This document shows, piece by piece, positions 23,758-35,061 of a stretch of 64,000 nucleotides of DNA. The notes below the pieces were generated by a model that saw nothing but the letters and a program-made list of their open reading frames with translations, was not told the origin of the DNA and did no database searches. This stretch comes from Orychophragmus violaceus. Taxonomy: Eukaryota > Streptophyta > Magnoliopsida > Brassicales > Brassicaceae. The stretch spans positions 100,710,994-100,774,993 of the forward strand of contig CM058233.1 of the NCBI GenBank assembly GCA_030180135.1. Reading direction: 5' to 3'. The first letter of the stretch is position 1; each line of letters begins with the position of its first letter. The translations under genes were made by a program, and so were the position numbers.

Positions 23758-24445
23758 TGTTGGAGTCGGTTTTAGCACCCCTCCGAATGGCCCATTCAGA
23801 TAATAAGATCGGCCCGAAATAGAAAGCATTTATTATGGATAATTACAATATCCATGGAGATAAATGGCAATCTTCGAAGATAATCACAAAAGGAAAATAT
23901 CTATTTTCTTTTGTGGAAAATATCTATTTCTTTTTAACAAATATAATTTTTCATGCCGGCCTAAAACTCTATATAAGAGAAAGAGGGCATTCAGGCTAAA
24001 GGGGAATATGATAGATCGAATATCATATATCGAAGATCAGAGGAGGAACACATCTAGAAAAATATGGACAACTCTGGAAGTCGACCTAAATCTCGACATG
24101 AGAGGATGAGGGTATTCAGGCTACAAGAGATCGATCTATAGACGACTCTGTAAACCGACCTAAACCTCGACATGAGAGAATGAGGGTATTCAGGCTAAAG
24201 GAGATCGAAACATACACAAAACAAAGGAACTACGAACGGCTTGATCCCTTTCCGAAGGGTACGTAGGCAGCCTTTTACAAGGTTCAGCTATAAAACCTAA
24301 TTCCTTTTATTCCGATTCACCGGGAACGCCAATTTGGCCCTAAACTCGTCATCTCCGCCGAGCTAGGTTAAAAGACCTTGAAGAATCCCTTAAGAAAAAC
24401 CCTAAAATTCTTTCTATCTTCCGATAGGCGAATTGAGATCTTACA
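23758..24445 (+). repeat. 3' LTR of the non-autonomous element
   Basis: It begins TGTTGGAGTC and ends GATCTTACA (688 bp). It is the partner of 19074-19756 and is followed by the TSD ATAAT. Confidence 0.94.
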
Positions 24446-24546
24446 ATAATCATATTATATTTCTCAAATTTAAAATATTTTTAATTACTATTACGGATAA
24501 CATAATTGCTTGTAATTGTACTATTAAGTAAATTGTCTAGATTGAA

Positions 24547-25455
24547 TTTTTTTTTTTTGACAAAAGATTTGCAAAAGATAGAATTATGTTACAAATAAAA
24601 GTGGAGAATCTTATAGATCCCAAATGAGCCTAGTACATAAAAATTGTACTGGACAATTGCTACAAAGAAGCCTCAGGTCCATAAGCGAAAAAAATCTAAT
24701 CCTAACGAACTGTGCGTGTAAAACCCTAGCCGACAGTACCACGTCACAGACATGGAAAACTCGCCGACCGGAGAACCAAGACGAAGGAAACTGAAGACGC
24801 CGCCACGAGCCGAGGAAGAAACAGATCTAGCACCAGAGCACTATGCCGACTATCACGGAAGCTGCAAGTACAGAGAGGAAAAGCCCGAAGAGGTGAGATG
24901 TCCGATAATCGATCCCGAAGAACCGATGCCGTAATCGGCCACCGCCGGAGACACGATGACGCACACGCCGAAAGTCTTCGAGACAACGATTTTAGAGATA
25001 GTCCCCCGACAGCTCATGAGCCACACCCGCGACGAAACTGACCCTCCACCGCACATGCAAACCACCATTGGACTTCGCCGGTAAACATGCGACCGACACG
25101 ACACAAGGACTCCCCGAAAAAGAGGTAAACGCTGACTCTTGGGAAAGCTCCCTGCTATGTCCCCAAATAGCAGGATCTGCAGAGGAGCCGTCGCTACTAA
25201 GCAACGAAAAGACACAAAGGCGAAAGCAGAAAGCCACCGACCGCCACCAAAAGACCCAAGATAGAAATCACCGCATAGAGGATAAAACACCTGGACGAAA
25301 GAGAAGGAGGATCCTCACTTAAATCCGGCGAAGTGGCCGAGATCTGAGGAGGATCTGGACAAATCGAAGCTAGATGGGAGAAAATGAGAGAAGAGAGATC
25401 AAAAGAAAATTCACCGTTCAAAGGCGTGTTGTTGATCCATGCTTCCTCAGTGGCC
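24547..25455 (-). mobile_element. Poly(A) retroposon D (Sadhu-like, non-autonomous), minus strand
   Basis: The TSD CTAGATTGAA lies at 24537-24546 and 25456-25465. On the minus strand the element ends ...TTTTGTCAAAAAAA, the poly(A) tail appearing as T-rich sequence at 24547-24560. It is 909 bp. A minus-strand frame (25421-25197) starts about 35 bp from the 5' end and encodes a Ser/Pro-rich peptide with a hydrophobic stretch (FILYAVISILGLLVAVGG). Other frames are broken. Confidence 0.78.
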
Positions 25456-25465
25456 CTAGATTGAA

Positions 25466-26245
25466 ATTTAAACTTATATTTTTTTACACGAATATATTCG
25501 TGATTTTTGTTTTGAAGAATAATTAAATCTGGGAGTGAGATTGCACTTTCATAAGCCTCTCCTTACCATTCCAACACGTCTGTCTGTGTGGGCAATTTTT
25601 TGGGGGAGTTTTACGCTAAAAGGTAGTCACAGTTCAGTTAAGCTCCATAACTGAGAGGACGCATTTGACGTTACCCTTTTTGGATTATTCCAATTTCCTT
25701 TCTTCTTTTGGATGAAGGTAAAGCATTATATTTTCAATTTTCTTTAACCTAATCATGGTTTCATAAGGATGATGATGCGAATGTTGGATACGCTCTTATT
25801 TGGAGCCATGGATGACTCGTGTGAAATGAAGCTGTGGAAGGGAATCACGACCGTTCGTTTAACATCACGTGAGGATACGTGGGAGGGGAGTGAGCATGTA
25901 GATACAAAACTGTTTTGGAGTGAGCAAGGGAAACATCGAACATCATTCGGTGTACCATAATAAAACAGCACATATCATTGACATTGAGTTGTTTTGTTAC
26001 TCCCAAAAAAAACATATGGTGTCAAAAACAACAACGAGACTATCGCCTATTACTATATTAACCATATTATTAGCTTCTCAAGATTCGAATCATGGTAGGC
26101 ATTAGTTTCATTATCATACGTTTAGTATTCAAAGCCTTTTGCAGATTGAGCCAAAACTAGATTATTAGCCTCTCTATTAATCAAAATTTTAGGCTGTGTT
26201 CCCAATTTTTTTTTAAGGCTTTAGCACAAATATATACATTATTAA
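25466..26245. other. Intergenic region
   Basis: Nothing clearly recognised. A frame at 25769-25960 (LLFGAMDDSCEMKLWKG) could be a gene relic but has no domain I can name. Confidence 0.4.
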
Positions 26246-26503
26246 ATCATCTCCAACCATATTCTATTTCCTATTCCAAACTGCATTTTGCATTAAAATT
26301 TGTTCTAATCATATTCCATTGCAACTGCAAAATAAAGTGAAAAATAAAATTAGTCTATATTTAAAGTAAAAATATGAGATTCTTTTAGTTTTGTTTATTA
26401 TTCCTATTTCTATTTTAAAATAGAATAGAGTTAAAGCAAAACTAAACCGCATTTTAGAGTAATTTATTTTAGAGTAGAAAATACAGTTTTAATTGGAGAT
26501 GCC
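26246..26503. mobile_element. MITE, Harbinger/Tourist-like
   Basis: The imperfect ends ATCATCTCCAA and TTGGAGATGCC are flanked by TAA (26243-26245 and 26504-26506). The element is 258 bp, AT-rich and non-coding. The 3-bp TWA-type TSD and CATCTCCAA ends suggest a Tourist-type element. Confidence 0.6.
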
Positions 26504-26506
26504 TAA

Positions 26507-27119
26507 GAGAACCCTTTAACATATGTATTCATTAATCCTAAACATCATTTCTTGGAATTTATATTAGAAACTCAATTATTGATTGGAAAGGCAGAGAAAA
26601 ATTAAATTGTGTTCATGGGAAGGTTTACGTCTTCAATCATTGATCTCCCCACAAAAATATTGGTCGTGAACACGTCTAATACTAATTAGGAACCAAACTT
26701 CATTTTATTAACACGTCGAAACTAATTAATTGCAAGGCATATGAATAAAAAACTTTTTTGAAAAAGGCATGTGAACAGAAAAGCTTCATTCTAGTCTATA
26801 GTCTATAGACCCACACACCTTCTCATTCCAAACATGCTAGAACATTAATTTTACGATAACTATGTACTAGATAGATAGAATCATGATTCATGAATGTGCT
26901 ATGTCTTTTAGTACTCTTACATGAACTAGTAATCGGAATGAAAAGAACCCTTAATTAACACTATATATTAACAAATATCTATTTTATATTTAAATTAGTC
27001 TAAGTAAAATAAAACACAAAAATATCTAAGATCATTTGAACAGTAAATGTACATTACAGTGAATCAGTGAAATTTGATTTTTGGTGAATTAGGATTCTTG
27101 AGAAATTGGAATTTCGAAA
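26507..27119. other. AT-rich intergenic region
   Basis: No gene, RNA or repeat boundary was seen. Confidence 0.5.
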
Positions 27120-28658
27120 ATATTGGGGGAAACTTGATTTGATGGTTCCTAAAGCTGCAATAGGTTTTGAATGAGTTGTTGAGTGATGATGAGTTGATTG
27201 TTTTAACAAATGAATTGAAAAAGTTTAGAAGAGCAATAGGATACTCACTTGATGATATTAAAGGATTGTCACCTAGCTTATGCACTCATAGGATCCACCT
27301 TGAAAATGAATCCATGTCTTCTATTGAGCATCAAAGAAGGTTGAATCACAATCTTAAGGAAATTGTCAAAAAGAAAATTCTTAAATTGCTTGATGCAGGG
27401 ATAATCTACCCTATCTCGGACAGCACTTGAGTTTCTCCAGTGCACTGTGTTCCGAAGAAAGGGGGATTACGGTCGTTAGAAGTGAAAATAATGAATTGAT
27501 CCCTACTAGAACTATCACCAGGCATAGGATGTGTATAGATTACAGAAAACTTAATGCTGAATCTAGGAAGGATCATTTTCCATTGCCGTTCATTGATCAA
27601 ATGCTTGAGCGTCTTGCTAACCACCTTTTCTATTGTTTCCTTGACGGGTACAACGGATTTTTCCAAATCTCAATACACCCAAACGATCAGGAGAAGACGA
27701 CTTTTACCTGTCCTTATGGCACATTTGCTTATCGAAGGATGCCGTTTGGATTGTGTATTGCTCCCGCAACTTTTCAGCGGTGCATGATGTTCATCTTCTC
27801 CGATCTTATCGAGGATATTGTGGAAGTTTTCATGGATGATTTTTCAGTATATGGCTCTTCATTTGCTTCGTGTCTCTTGAACTTGTGCAGGGTGTTAAAG
27901 CGGTGTGAAGAGACAAACTTGGTGCTTAACTAGGAAAAATGCCATTTCATCATGGTAACAGAAGGGATTGTGTTGGGTCATAAGATATCCGAGAGCGGTG
28001 TTAAGGTGGACAAAACTAAGATAGAAGTCATGATGAGTCTACAACCGCCGAATTCAGTTAAGGGTATCAGAATCTTTCTTGGACATGCGGGCTTCATTGC
28101 AAACACATATGGGGAAGGTTCTCAAGCATTATCAACAAGAATCAAGGCCTAAATTCGAAGTTCAGATCGTATCTAGTGGGATCTAAAGTTGTTGTCTACA
28201 CAGACCATGCCGCACTAAGATATCTTTTAGCCAAGAAAGATGCGAAACCAAGATTCCTAAAGTGGATCTTACTGCTTCAAGAATTTGATCTCGAAATCAA
28301 GGATAAGAAAGGGATAGAGAATGGAGTAGCGGATCACTTGTCTAGGTTGAGAGTTGAAGAAGATAGTATTCTCATAGATGACTCACTCCCGGAAAAGCAA
28401 CTAATGGCTGTCAAGACTGTGAGAAAAGCTCATGATACAAGAAGAAAGTTAGAAGAGGTTGGTTCACTTGAGGACAAAGAGCTATGGTATGGTGATCTTG
28501 TTAACTACTTAGCTACCGAAAGAGAGCCACCGAGTCTAGACAGCTACCATAAGAAAAAGTTTTTTGGAGAAGTCAACAGATTTTATTGGGATGAACCATA
28601 CTTGTTCAAGAGATGTTCAATTAGATCAAATGTTATTTCAAATAAGGAAGTATATTGA
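27120..28658 (+). pseudogene. Ty3/Athila-type pol fragment (RT and RNase H), decayed
   Basis: RT begins in 27167-27430 (SLCTHRIHLENESMSSIEHQRRLN, LLDAGIIYPISDS). A stop and frame change at about 27430 follow. It continues through MCIDYRKLNAESRKDHFPLP, FAYRRMPFGLC and FMDDFSVYGSSF, with another stop at 27931. A deletion near 28100-28160 then joins to RNase H (VVYTDHAALRYLLAKKDAKPR, KGIENGVADHLSRL) and the start of an integrase zinc region (FYWDEPYLFKRC). No LTRs, PBS or TSD are visible on either side. It is related to, but clearly different from, the Athila RT at 10.3 kb. Confidence 0.85.
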
Positions 28659-30239
28659 CATACACAAATAAATAAGCACACTAATTATTAGTAAAATAGC
28701 ACCAACAATTAATTATAATATGTTTTTAATATTATCGTGCCATTATACGGACGTGTGATCTATCTAGTTGAAGTGACACGACCGTAAAGTAGGCAAATTA
28801 ATTAACAAAGAAACAATCTAAACAGTAGATTGTTTATTGTAATGCAACTACTCATGATTCAGCAGTACTTTCAAACTTCAAACATAAAACAGCAAAATAA
28901 TAATAAACAACATTTTTATCTACTTAGTTTCATATTGTTAATTGATGAAGAAGCCCTACCATAGTATTTCATTTCTAGTGGATATAATTCATGCAACGAT
29001 TTATCTACGTCATGGCTTTTGGTCTACCACTTGCATGTCACAACGTTTCATTTTGTTGTGTCGAATCTTCATCCAAATTTTAAATCACATGTTGGCATTT
29101 GTCAATGTCAACCACTATGCATACTCTTTAAAAAAATTAAACCAAGAAAAAAACGACTGTGTATACAAATATATACTTCTACTAACATGGTTAAAGAATA
29201 CTTTTTATGGTGGGAATTTTTATTTGATTTGAAGATTTATAATTTGTTCTGTGGCTTCTAAAGTGTGTTTGTCTTTTGTTTGTTCCTGGTGATGAGATTG
29301 TTTTTTTTTTTTTGAGAAAGCCTGGTGATGAGATTGTTTTGTGCTGATAATGTACTCTTCCTTGCTTTTGGTTGTTTTATTATAGATCATGCCATTCTTT
29401 TTTTGCCTCTTGGTATTGGATTTTCGGCTCAGTTTTTAAAATTTGAAATTTCTACTATTTTGCATCAAGTAGTCGACTGTCATTTGGTCAGAGATATGTT
29501 CCTCCGATGTTTCGGTCTATATGCATATAGATTGTCTCCTGCCTTTTAAAATGTGGAAGTAATATAATAAACCCCACTAAATTAGTCCTAATAAATTATG
29601 GTTTTGGATGCTTGAGTTATCTTTTTTTTTTTTTTGGTGGTTCTTCGTGCTTGGGTATTTTGTTCTTAGGTTCTGATCTGATTTCTTGTTGATCTATAGC
29701 AAATGTTTTAAACGCTTTTATTGTCTTTTGTTTTGGTTTTGGGGATTTTCTTGTATTCACCGATTTATAGCTTTTATTTGGTTTTTATCTAGAGGTTGTC
29801 CTATTAAACGTGTCGACTACGGTTATATTAGCCATGTTCGTTTGTTTTTCGCCGCCGGTAGTTGTTGTGGTCGACGACAAGTAAATGAACAAGAACTCCT
29901 GCGAACCGTTGTGATTGGCAATAAGCAAATGAACAGCCTTATTATATCCGTTGTAGTGATTTGGGTTTCCCATCGTATGAATAAGGGGAGTGACGTGGCT
30001 ATGATGAACCTCTGTGTTTTTTCTAAACCACAGAGTAAATTTATGAATTTTGTTATCAGAAACATCAAGTTTCAAAACAGAAGCAAAGAAAAAAATACAT
30101 GAAAACAAATTGAAAGAAAGAAAAGAAAAGATTGTTTAATAACAAATTACTTGTAATGTGGAGCCCATAAGCCATACCTAGTTTGATCTCTCTTTCGTTT
30201 AGGTCTCTGTTCAATTTTTTAATTTCGAAAATTCACTTC
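28659..30239. other. AT-rich intergenic region upstream of the TIR-NB-ARC gene
   Basis: Open frames on both strands at 29686-30108 overlap each other and have no recognised domain. I would not call a gene here. Confidence 0.4.
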
Positions 30240-30439
30240 TCCCAATCTCTGTCTCTTCTCTTCCTCCTTTTGAACAAATATAAAAATTTCAAAAGAATAG
30301 AAGCTCAATTTCTGAAAGAGAGAGACTTTGTGTTTTATGTGTGATTCTGTGTTTCCCCCCTCTCTTTATGTGATTTGACAGTGCCCATGTTTCTGTTTAT
30401 TGGATAAAGTTTACTACTTTCTCTAAGAAATTCAAAAAA

Positions 30440-31506
30440 AACTTCTCTGTCTTCTCAGTGCTTCAAACTCAAACCGGTAAGCCTCTCTAACAATGATTCC
30501 CGAATTGTTTACTATTCACCTCTTCTGGGTATTAAGAATCATTTCTTATTCTCATCTGGGTTTCGATCAAAAATTCGATTTTTTTTTTCCATTGAATATT
30601 CCATTAAAAATATCTCAGCTTTTGTCTCCCCTGTTTTGTTTTAATAAACCCTCAAATAAATTAAAGTCTTTTTCAAAGTCTATCTGTAAATGGCGATGCA
30701 TTCGACTACTCTATGAAAGCTCCCCTAGTGTTCATTCGTCTTCTTTAATACTTTCTCTATCTCTCTCACTTTCAACTCCTTTCTCATTGATTGATACACT
30801 CTCTTGAATGAATTTACACACGTCGTCGTTTTAATCCGACCTGGCTTCTTCTTCTTCAGGTGGACTTTCAACCAAGAGATTCCAGTGGTTTCTTGCATTG
30901 CTCATTCCCAAAATTTGAAAAAAGTTCCAGTTTTTATGGTTCATCATTCTTCTCAAGTACCTGGGTTTTGATTGATTCTGGAATACAAAGAGCTCAAGAT
31001 CATCTTGTTGATGGTTTATTATTATTCAAGAAGGCGAGCTATGTAAGTTCTCAGATCTGAATCCCTGTACGAATAAGAAAAATATAAATATCTGAAACCT
31101 CATTTTCATTAAAAAGTAAAAATGATTATTTTATTTCCCTTTCTGCTTAGATCTGCAATGTTCTTCTTATTTGCTTTTTGGGAAGTGTTTTATATGTGAA
31201 ACCATCCTGTAACTATTCACTATTGTCAAGATTTCAAAAATAAATAATTATAGTATTATTGGTATATACTCTGGATAATTCATGGACGTTTAATTTTCAT
31301 TTTCTTACCAAATTTATGTACAAAATGAGCTATGAAAGCTGTGAACTTTCCTTCTAGGGTTCATGTCTGTTATATAGTTCACTCTGAAATCTGAAAATAT
31401 TTCCATGCTTTTGACTTTTTTGTTTCCTTATCAGATTGGCTTCGATGGATTTATAGGCTGCATTTATGGGATTTGGTATATTGTCAATAAAGGAAAGATT
31501 GTGGTT
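30440..31506 (+). promoter_or_regulatory. Probable 5' leader of the TIR-NB-ARC gene with two introns
   Basis: Splice signals are consistent with a leader exon ending at 30476 (AAACCG|GTAAGC), a second exon 30860-31042 (TTCTTCAG| acceptor, GAGCTAT|GTAAGT donor) and a third exon starting at 31435 (CCTTATCAG|ATTGG) that runs into the coding region. The leader contains upstream ATGs, one of which (in exon 2) opens a short frame that would end in exon 3. The true transcription start is not determined. Confidence 0.5.
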
Positions 31507-34383
31507 ATGGATTCTCAAGGTGACAGTTCCAGGTTCGGACAGTATCCGACAAAACCGTCTAGGAACATGTCTTCATCTTCATCAGCTGCTTTCTACTCAG
31601 CTGATCAGTCTCCTCTTTTCTCTCCGAGATCTCCCAAATTCCACCAAGAACTATCCGAATCCACACGGTCTGATGCTCATTGTGACAGTTTCGATCCTCT
31701 TAGCTCCAGCTCTGGCTTTCAAGACCCTGAGCTCGGGTTTAACGCCGTGCAGCCTCCTCAATCACAGACCCTCGAGGCTGATCGGATCGCTTCGAGTAGA
31801 GTGATCTCTTGCACACCGTCTAGATATGGAAGAGGTCATGATTCGTCTTCATATACTCAGACATCTCCCGTCTCTGTTTCTTACAATAGGGTGAGATGTT
31901 ACGATGTGTTCTTGGGATTGCACGGTGGGAAGCCTTCTCTGCTTCGTTTTGCAGATTGGCTCAAAGCTGAGTTGGAGCTTCAAGGGATGAGTTGTTTCAT
32001 GTCGGATAGAGCAAGGTGCAGGAGTTCCCGGAATCAGAGGATAGTGGAGAAAGCTATGGACGGTGCTTCGTTCGGGGTTATCATTCTAACGAGAAAGGCT
32101 TTCAAGAACCCTTACACGATCGAGGAGCTACGGTTTTTCGCCAACAAGAAGAATCTTGTTCCGGTTTTCTTCGACCTTTCTCCAGGAGACTGTCTTGTGA
32201 GAGATATAGTTGAAAAGAGAGGAGATTTGTGGGAGAAACATGGAGGGGAACTGTGGGATTGTTATGGAGGTATTGAGAAAGAATGGAAAGAAGCGGTTCA
32301 CGGGTTATCGCGTGTTGATGATTGGAAACTTGAAGCTCATGAAGGTAACTGGAGAGATTGTGTGTTCAGAGCGGTTACGCTGTTAGCTATGAGGTTAGTA
32401 GGGGGGAGAAGTATAGTGGAGCGGTTAACGAAATGGCGGGATAAAGCTGAGAAAGAGGAGTTTCCGTATCCACGGAATGAGAATTTTGTTGGGAGGAAGA
32501 AGGAACTATCAGAGTTAGAGTTTGTTTTGTTTGGAGATGTTGCTGGAGATTCAGACAGGGATTACTTTGAGTTAAAGGCAACAAGACCGAAGACAAGGAA
32601 GAAGAACGTGACGCTCGGTTGGAACAGAAGTGGTTCAGGTGAAGGAGGAAAGAAGAATGGGAAAGAGAAAGTTGTGTGGAAGGAGTCAGAGAAAGAGATC
32701 GAGATGCAAAGTACGAAGTTAGTGCGGAAGGCGAGGAGAAAAAGGTCGATGAAGATTGTCTGCGGGAAAGGCGTGGCTTGTGTCTCTGGTGAATCCGGGA
32801 TTGGAAAAACAGAGCTGCTTCTTGAGTTTGCTTACCGGCATCACCAGAGGTATAAGATGGTTCTTTGGATTGGCGGTGAGAGTCGTTACATCAGACAGAA
32901 CTATCTGAATCTTTATCAGTACTTGGATGTTGATGTCGGTATAGAGAATTGTTCTGATAGAACGGGGATCAAGAGCTTCGAAGAGCAAGAAGATGCTGCG
33001 GTTTCAAGAATCAGGAGAGAGCTGATGAGGAATATACCATTCTTGCTTGTTATCGATAACTTGGAGAGTGAAAAAGACTGGTGGGATTCGAAGCTTGTGA
33101 TGGATCTTCTCCCTCGGTTTGGTGGAGAGACTCACATTTTGATATCTACACGTCTCTCCCGAGTTATGAACATGGAGCCATTGAAACTCCCTTATCTCTC
33201 TGCTGCTGAAGCTATGTCGTTAATGCAGGGAAACGTTAAAGATTATCCAGTTTCGGAAATGGATGCGTTGAGAGCGGTTGAAGAGAAACTCGGGCGGTTA
33301 ACGCTGGGATTAGCGGTCGTGGGAGCGATTTTGTCAGAGCTTCCTATAAACCCGAGCCGGCTTTTGGATACTATAAATAGAATGCCGTTGAGAGAGGTGT
33401 CATGTAGCTGTCGGGACGGGAATGTGTTGAGAAGAAGTGCGTTTCTGTTGCAGCTGTTTGAAGTGTGTTTTTCGATCTTTGATCATGCGGATGGACCGAG
33501 AAGTTTAGCTACGAGAATGGTTGTTGCGAGCGGGTGGTTAGCTCCGGCGCCTGTACTAGCCTCTCTATTAGCTTTGGCTGCTTATAAACTCCCTGAGAAA
33601 CACAGAGGTCCGAAACGGCTGTGGAGAAGACTGAGACGCGCTATAAGCTGCGGTTTTGCATCTTCAAACTCTAAGCGATCAGGAGCTGAAGCTGCTTCTA
33701 TGTTGCTTAGATTCAACATTGCTAGAACCAGCAGTGTTAAGCTAGGGTTTATACAGATACACGAGCTCGTGAAACTCTATGCAAGAAATCGAGTACTGGT
33801 GAACGAGAATGCTCCTGCGATGGTTCGAGCTGTGATAAACCGCGGCTGGACCGTTGAAACAGCAGAGCAGATCTGGGCGGTTTGTTTCTTGCTCTTCGGT
33901 TTTAGCAACGAAGCTCCGACTATTCAGCTGAAGATAACAGAGTTGCTGTTTCTTGTGAAACAAGTAATCTTGCCTCTAGCGATTAGAACTTTCATAACGT
34001 TTTCACGGTGCAGCGCCGCCGTGGAACTACTCAGGGTCTGCACAAACGCTCTTGAAGCGGCTGACCAAACGCTAGTGACGCCGGTGGAGAAGTGGCTAGA
34101 CAAGTCGCTTTGCTGGGGATCTGTTCAGACTAGTGCACAGCTAAACCCTGTTCTATGGGAAGAACTTGCTCTGGCTCGAGCCACCGTGCTAGAGACTAGA
34201 GCTAAGCTGATGCTACGAGGCGGAGAGTTTGGTGTCGCTGATGATCTAATCAGAAAAGCAATCTTCATCAGAACTTCAATCTCAGGTGAGGATCATCCTG
34301 GGACTGTGTCGGCTCGAGAGACATTAAGTAAGTTAACGAGACTCTTATCCAGTGGTCATCAGATTCATAACACTTCACCGTAA
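31507..34383 (+). CDS. TIR-NB-ARC protein of the conserved TNP/xTNx class
   Basis: A single uninterrupted coding exon of 958 residues. After a Ser-rich N-terminus, the TIR domain spans about residues 129-290 (VRCYDVFLGLHGGK, then TIEELRFFANKKNLVPVFFD, whose Glu in IEEL is the likely TIR catalytic residue). A basic linker leads to NB-ARC: Walker A GESGIGKT at 428-435, Walker B FLLVIDNLE at about 512-520, HILISTRLSRV and LTLGLAVVGAIL. There is no leucine-rich repeat. The C-terminal 250 residues look helical, fitting the TPR-like tail of this class. It closely resembles A. thaliana At4g23440 as remembered (paralogue At5g56220). The start at 31507 (MDSQGDSSRFGQYP) is preferred over the in-frame ATG at 31405, which lies in a leader intron. 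TIR domains of this type can cleave NAD; the physiological role of this class is poorly known. Confidence 0.9.
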   Translation: MDSQGDSSRFGQYPTKPSRNMSSSSSAAFYSADQSPLFSPRSPKFHQELSESTRSDAHCDSFDPLSSSSGFQDPELGFNAVQPPQSQTLEADRIASSRVISCTPSRYGRGHDSSSYTQTSPVSVSYNRVRCYDVFLGLHGGKPSLLRFADWLKAELELQGMSCFMSDRARCRSSRNQRIVEKAMDGASFGVIILTRKAFKNPYTIEELRFFANKKNLVPVFFDLSPGDCLVRDIVEKRGDLWEKHGGELWDCYGGIEKEWKEAVHGLSRVDDWKLEAHEGNWRDCVFRAVTLLAMRLVGGRSIVERLTKWRDKAEKEEFPYPRNENFVGRKKELSELEFVLFGDVAGDSDRDYFELKATRPKTRKKNVTLGWNRSGSGEGGKKNGKEKVVWKESEKEIEMQSTKLVRKARRKRSMKIVCGKGVACVSGESGIGKTELLLEFAYRHHQRYKMVLWIGGESRYIRQNYLNLYQYLDVDVGIENCSDRTGIKSFEEQEDAAVSRIRRELMRNIPFLLVIDNLESEKDWWDSKLVMDLLPRFGGETHILISTRLSRVMNMEPLKLPYLSAAEAMSLMQGNVKDYPVSEMDALRAVEEKLGRLTLGLAVVGAILSELPINPSRLLDTINRMPLREVSCSCRDGNVLRRSAFLLQLFEVCFSIFDHADGPRSLATRMVVASGWLAPAPVLASLLALAAYKLPEKHRGPKRLWRRLRRAISCGFASSNSKRSGAEAASMLLRFNIARTSSVKLGFIQIHELVKLYARNRVLVNENAPAMVRAVINRGWTVETAEQIWAVCFLLFGFSNEAPTIQLKITELLFLVKQVILPLAIRTFITFSRCSAAVELLRVCTNALEAADQTLVTPVEKWLDKSLCWGSVQTSAQLNPVLWEELALARATVLETRAKLMLRGGEFGVADDLIRKAIFIRTSISGEDHPGTVSARETLSKLTRLLSSGHQIHNTSP

Positions 34384-34741
34384 AGAGAAAAGTCTTTAGG
34401 GCTATCTCTTGTTGTAAAACTTAACATAATCATTATTTTAGCCATTAGGGTTAGATTTATACACAAAGGGTTTAGTAATAAAAAATCTTCTTCTGTATCT
34501 TGTCTGATATAAATAATCAAAAAGATCGGTAAAGAAAAATAATAATAATCAAAGCTGATGAATGTAATTGAACAACAATGTTCATCATATACCACCACAC
34601 TAATACCTAATGCTAGTCTAATCAAATCTTATGTACCTTTTCTTTGCACTTCTTGTTCCATTCTTTCTGTTTCTTGTTTTACTTCATTTCGATTATAATC
34701 CAGTGAGTACCCGTTCCTGCTCAAAGAACAAAGAGACAGAT
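34384..34741. other. 3' flank of the TIR-NB-ARC gene
   Basis: AT-rich sequence likely to contain the 3' UTR. No other gene was recognised. Confidence 0.5.
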
Positions 34742-34815
34742 TCCCTTGTCAAGTGTTGATAGCCTAGTGGTAATATAAGGGGGTTGGTTCCCTTGTGTCC
34801 CGGGTTCAAACCAAG
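34742..34815 (+). repeat. tRNA-derived (SINE-like) Pol III promoter head
   Basis: An A-box match TAGCCTAGTGG (about 34749) and a B-box GGTTCAAACC (about 34802) occur at tRNA-like spacing. The sequence does not fold into a full tRNA cloverleaf by eye. No poly(A) tail or TSD was found, so the family and end are unknown. Confidence 0.45.
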
Positions 34816-34841
34816 TGACTGGACGGTTAGAAAAAGCGGTT

Positions 34842-34965
34842 TTGTTTACAGACACAAACCTTGTCACAAACTGGACAAGCCTCGCTTCTTTCCATCCATT
34901 CAAGAATGCAAGCGAGAAGAAAATCGTGGCCACATTTCATGAGCAGATTCGGGTTCTCGGTTTCA
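34842..34965 (-). pseudogene. AIRP1: RING-finger gene fragment, AIRP1-like
   Basis: The minus strand encodes ETENPNLLMKCGHDF, then LLACILEWMERSEACPVCDK, the C-terminal half of a RING-H2 domain of an E3 ubiquitin ligase. The expected His in HDFHLAC is Leu here, so a zinc ligand is lost. The N-terminal half of the RING and the rest of the protein are absent. AIRP1 (At4g23450) lies next to the TIR-NB-ARC gene in A. thaliana, and that position supports the identity. Confidence 0.65.
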
Positions 34966-35061
34966 TATAATGATCTAGGCTATCCACAGCAAAAATGACA
35001 GAAATGGAAATACCAAGAAACTTGACAGATGAGAAGACTGAAAATAGCTTGAGAGTGTCAC

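Larger units (their letters stand above)
19074..24445 (+). mobile_element. Non-autonomous LTR retrotransposon, complete, no gag-pol
   Basis: Two near-identical LTRs, a PBS, a G-run polypurine tract and the 5-bp TSD ATAAT (19069-19073 and 24446-24450) define a full element of 5,372 bp. The 4.0-kb interior encodes no recognisable gag, protease, RT, RNase H or integrase; its longest frames are short and domain-free. It must have been moved by proteins of another element. The interior instead holds repeated short hairpins and small direct repeats. Confidence 0.93.

Noticed and set aside
24853..25290. 145-codon minus-strand ORF
   Set aside because: It is inside retroposon D and has no domain; overlapping frames on both strands suggest chance openness of GC-rich sequence.
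25769..25960. 63-codon ORF as a real gene
   Set aside because: It has no start context, domain or splice partners.
29686..30108. Overlapping ORFs on both strands upstream of the TIR-NB-ARC gene
   Set aside because: There is no domain, no splice context and no similarity I recognise; the two frames are mutual shadows.
31405..31506. Upstream in-frame ATG giving a 992-residue TIR-NB-ARC protein
   Set aside because: A strong acceptor (CCTTATCAG) at 31434 places 31405 in a leader intron, and the start at 31507 matches the remembered orthologue.
34742..34815. Functional tRNA gene
   Set aside because: A and B boxes are present, but the acceptor and anticodon stems do not pair as a cloverleaf; it is treated as SINE-like.
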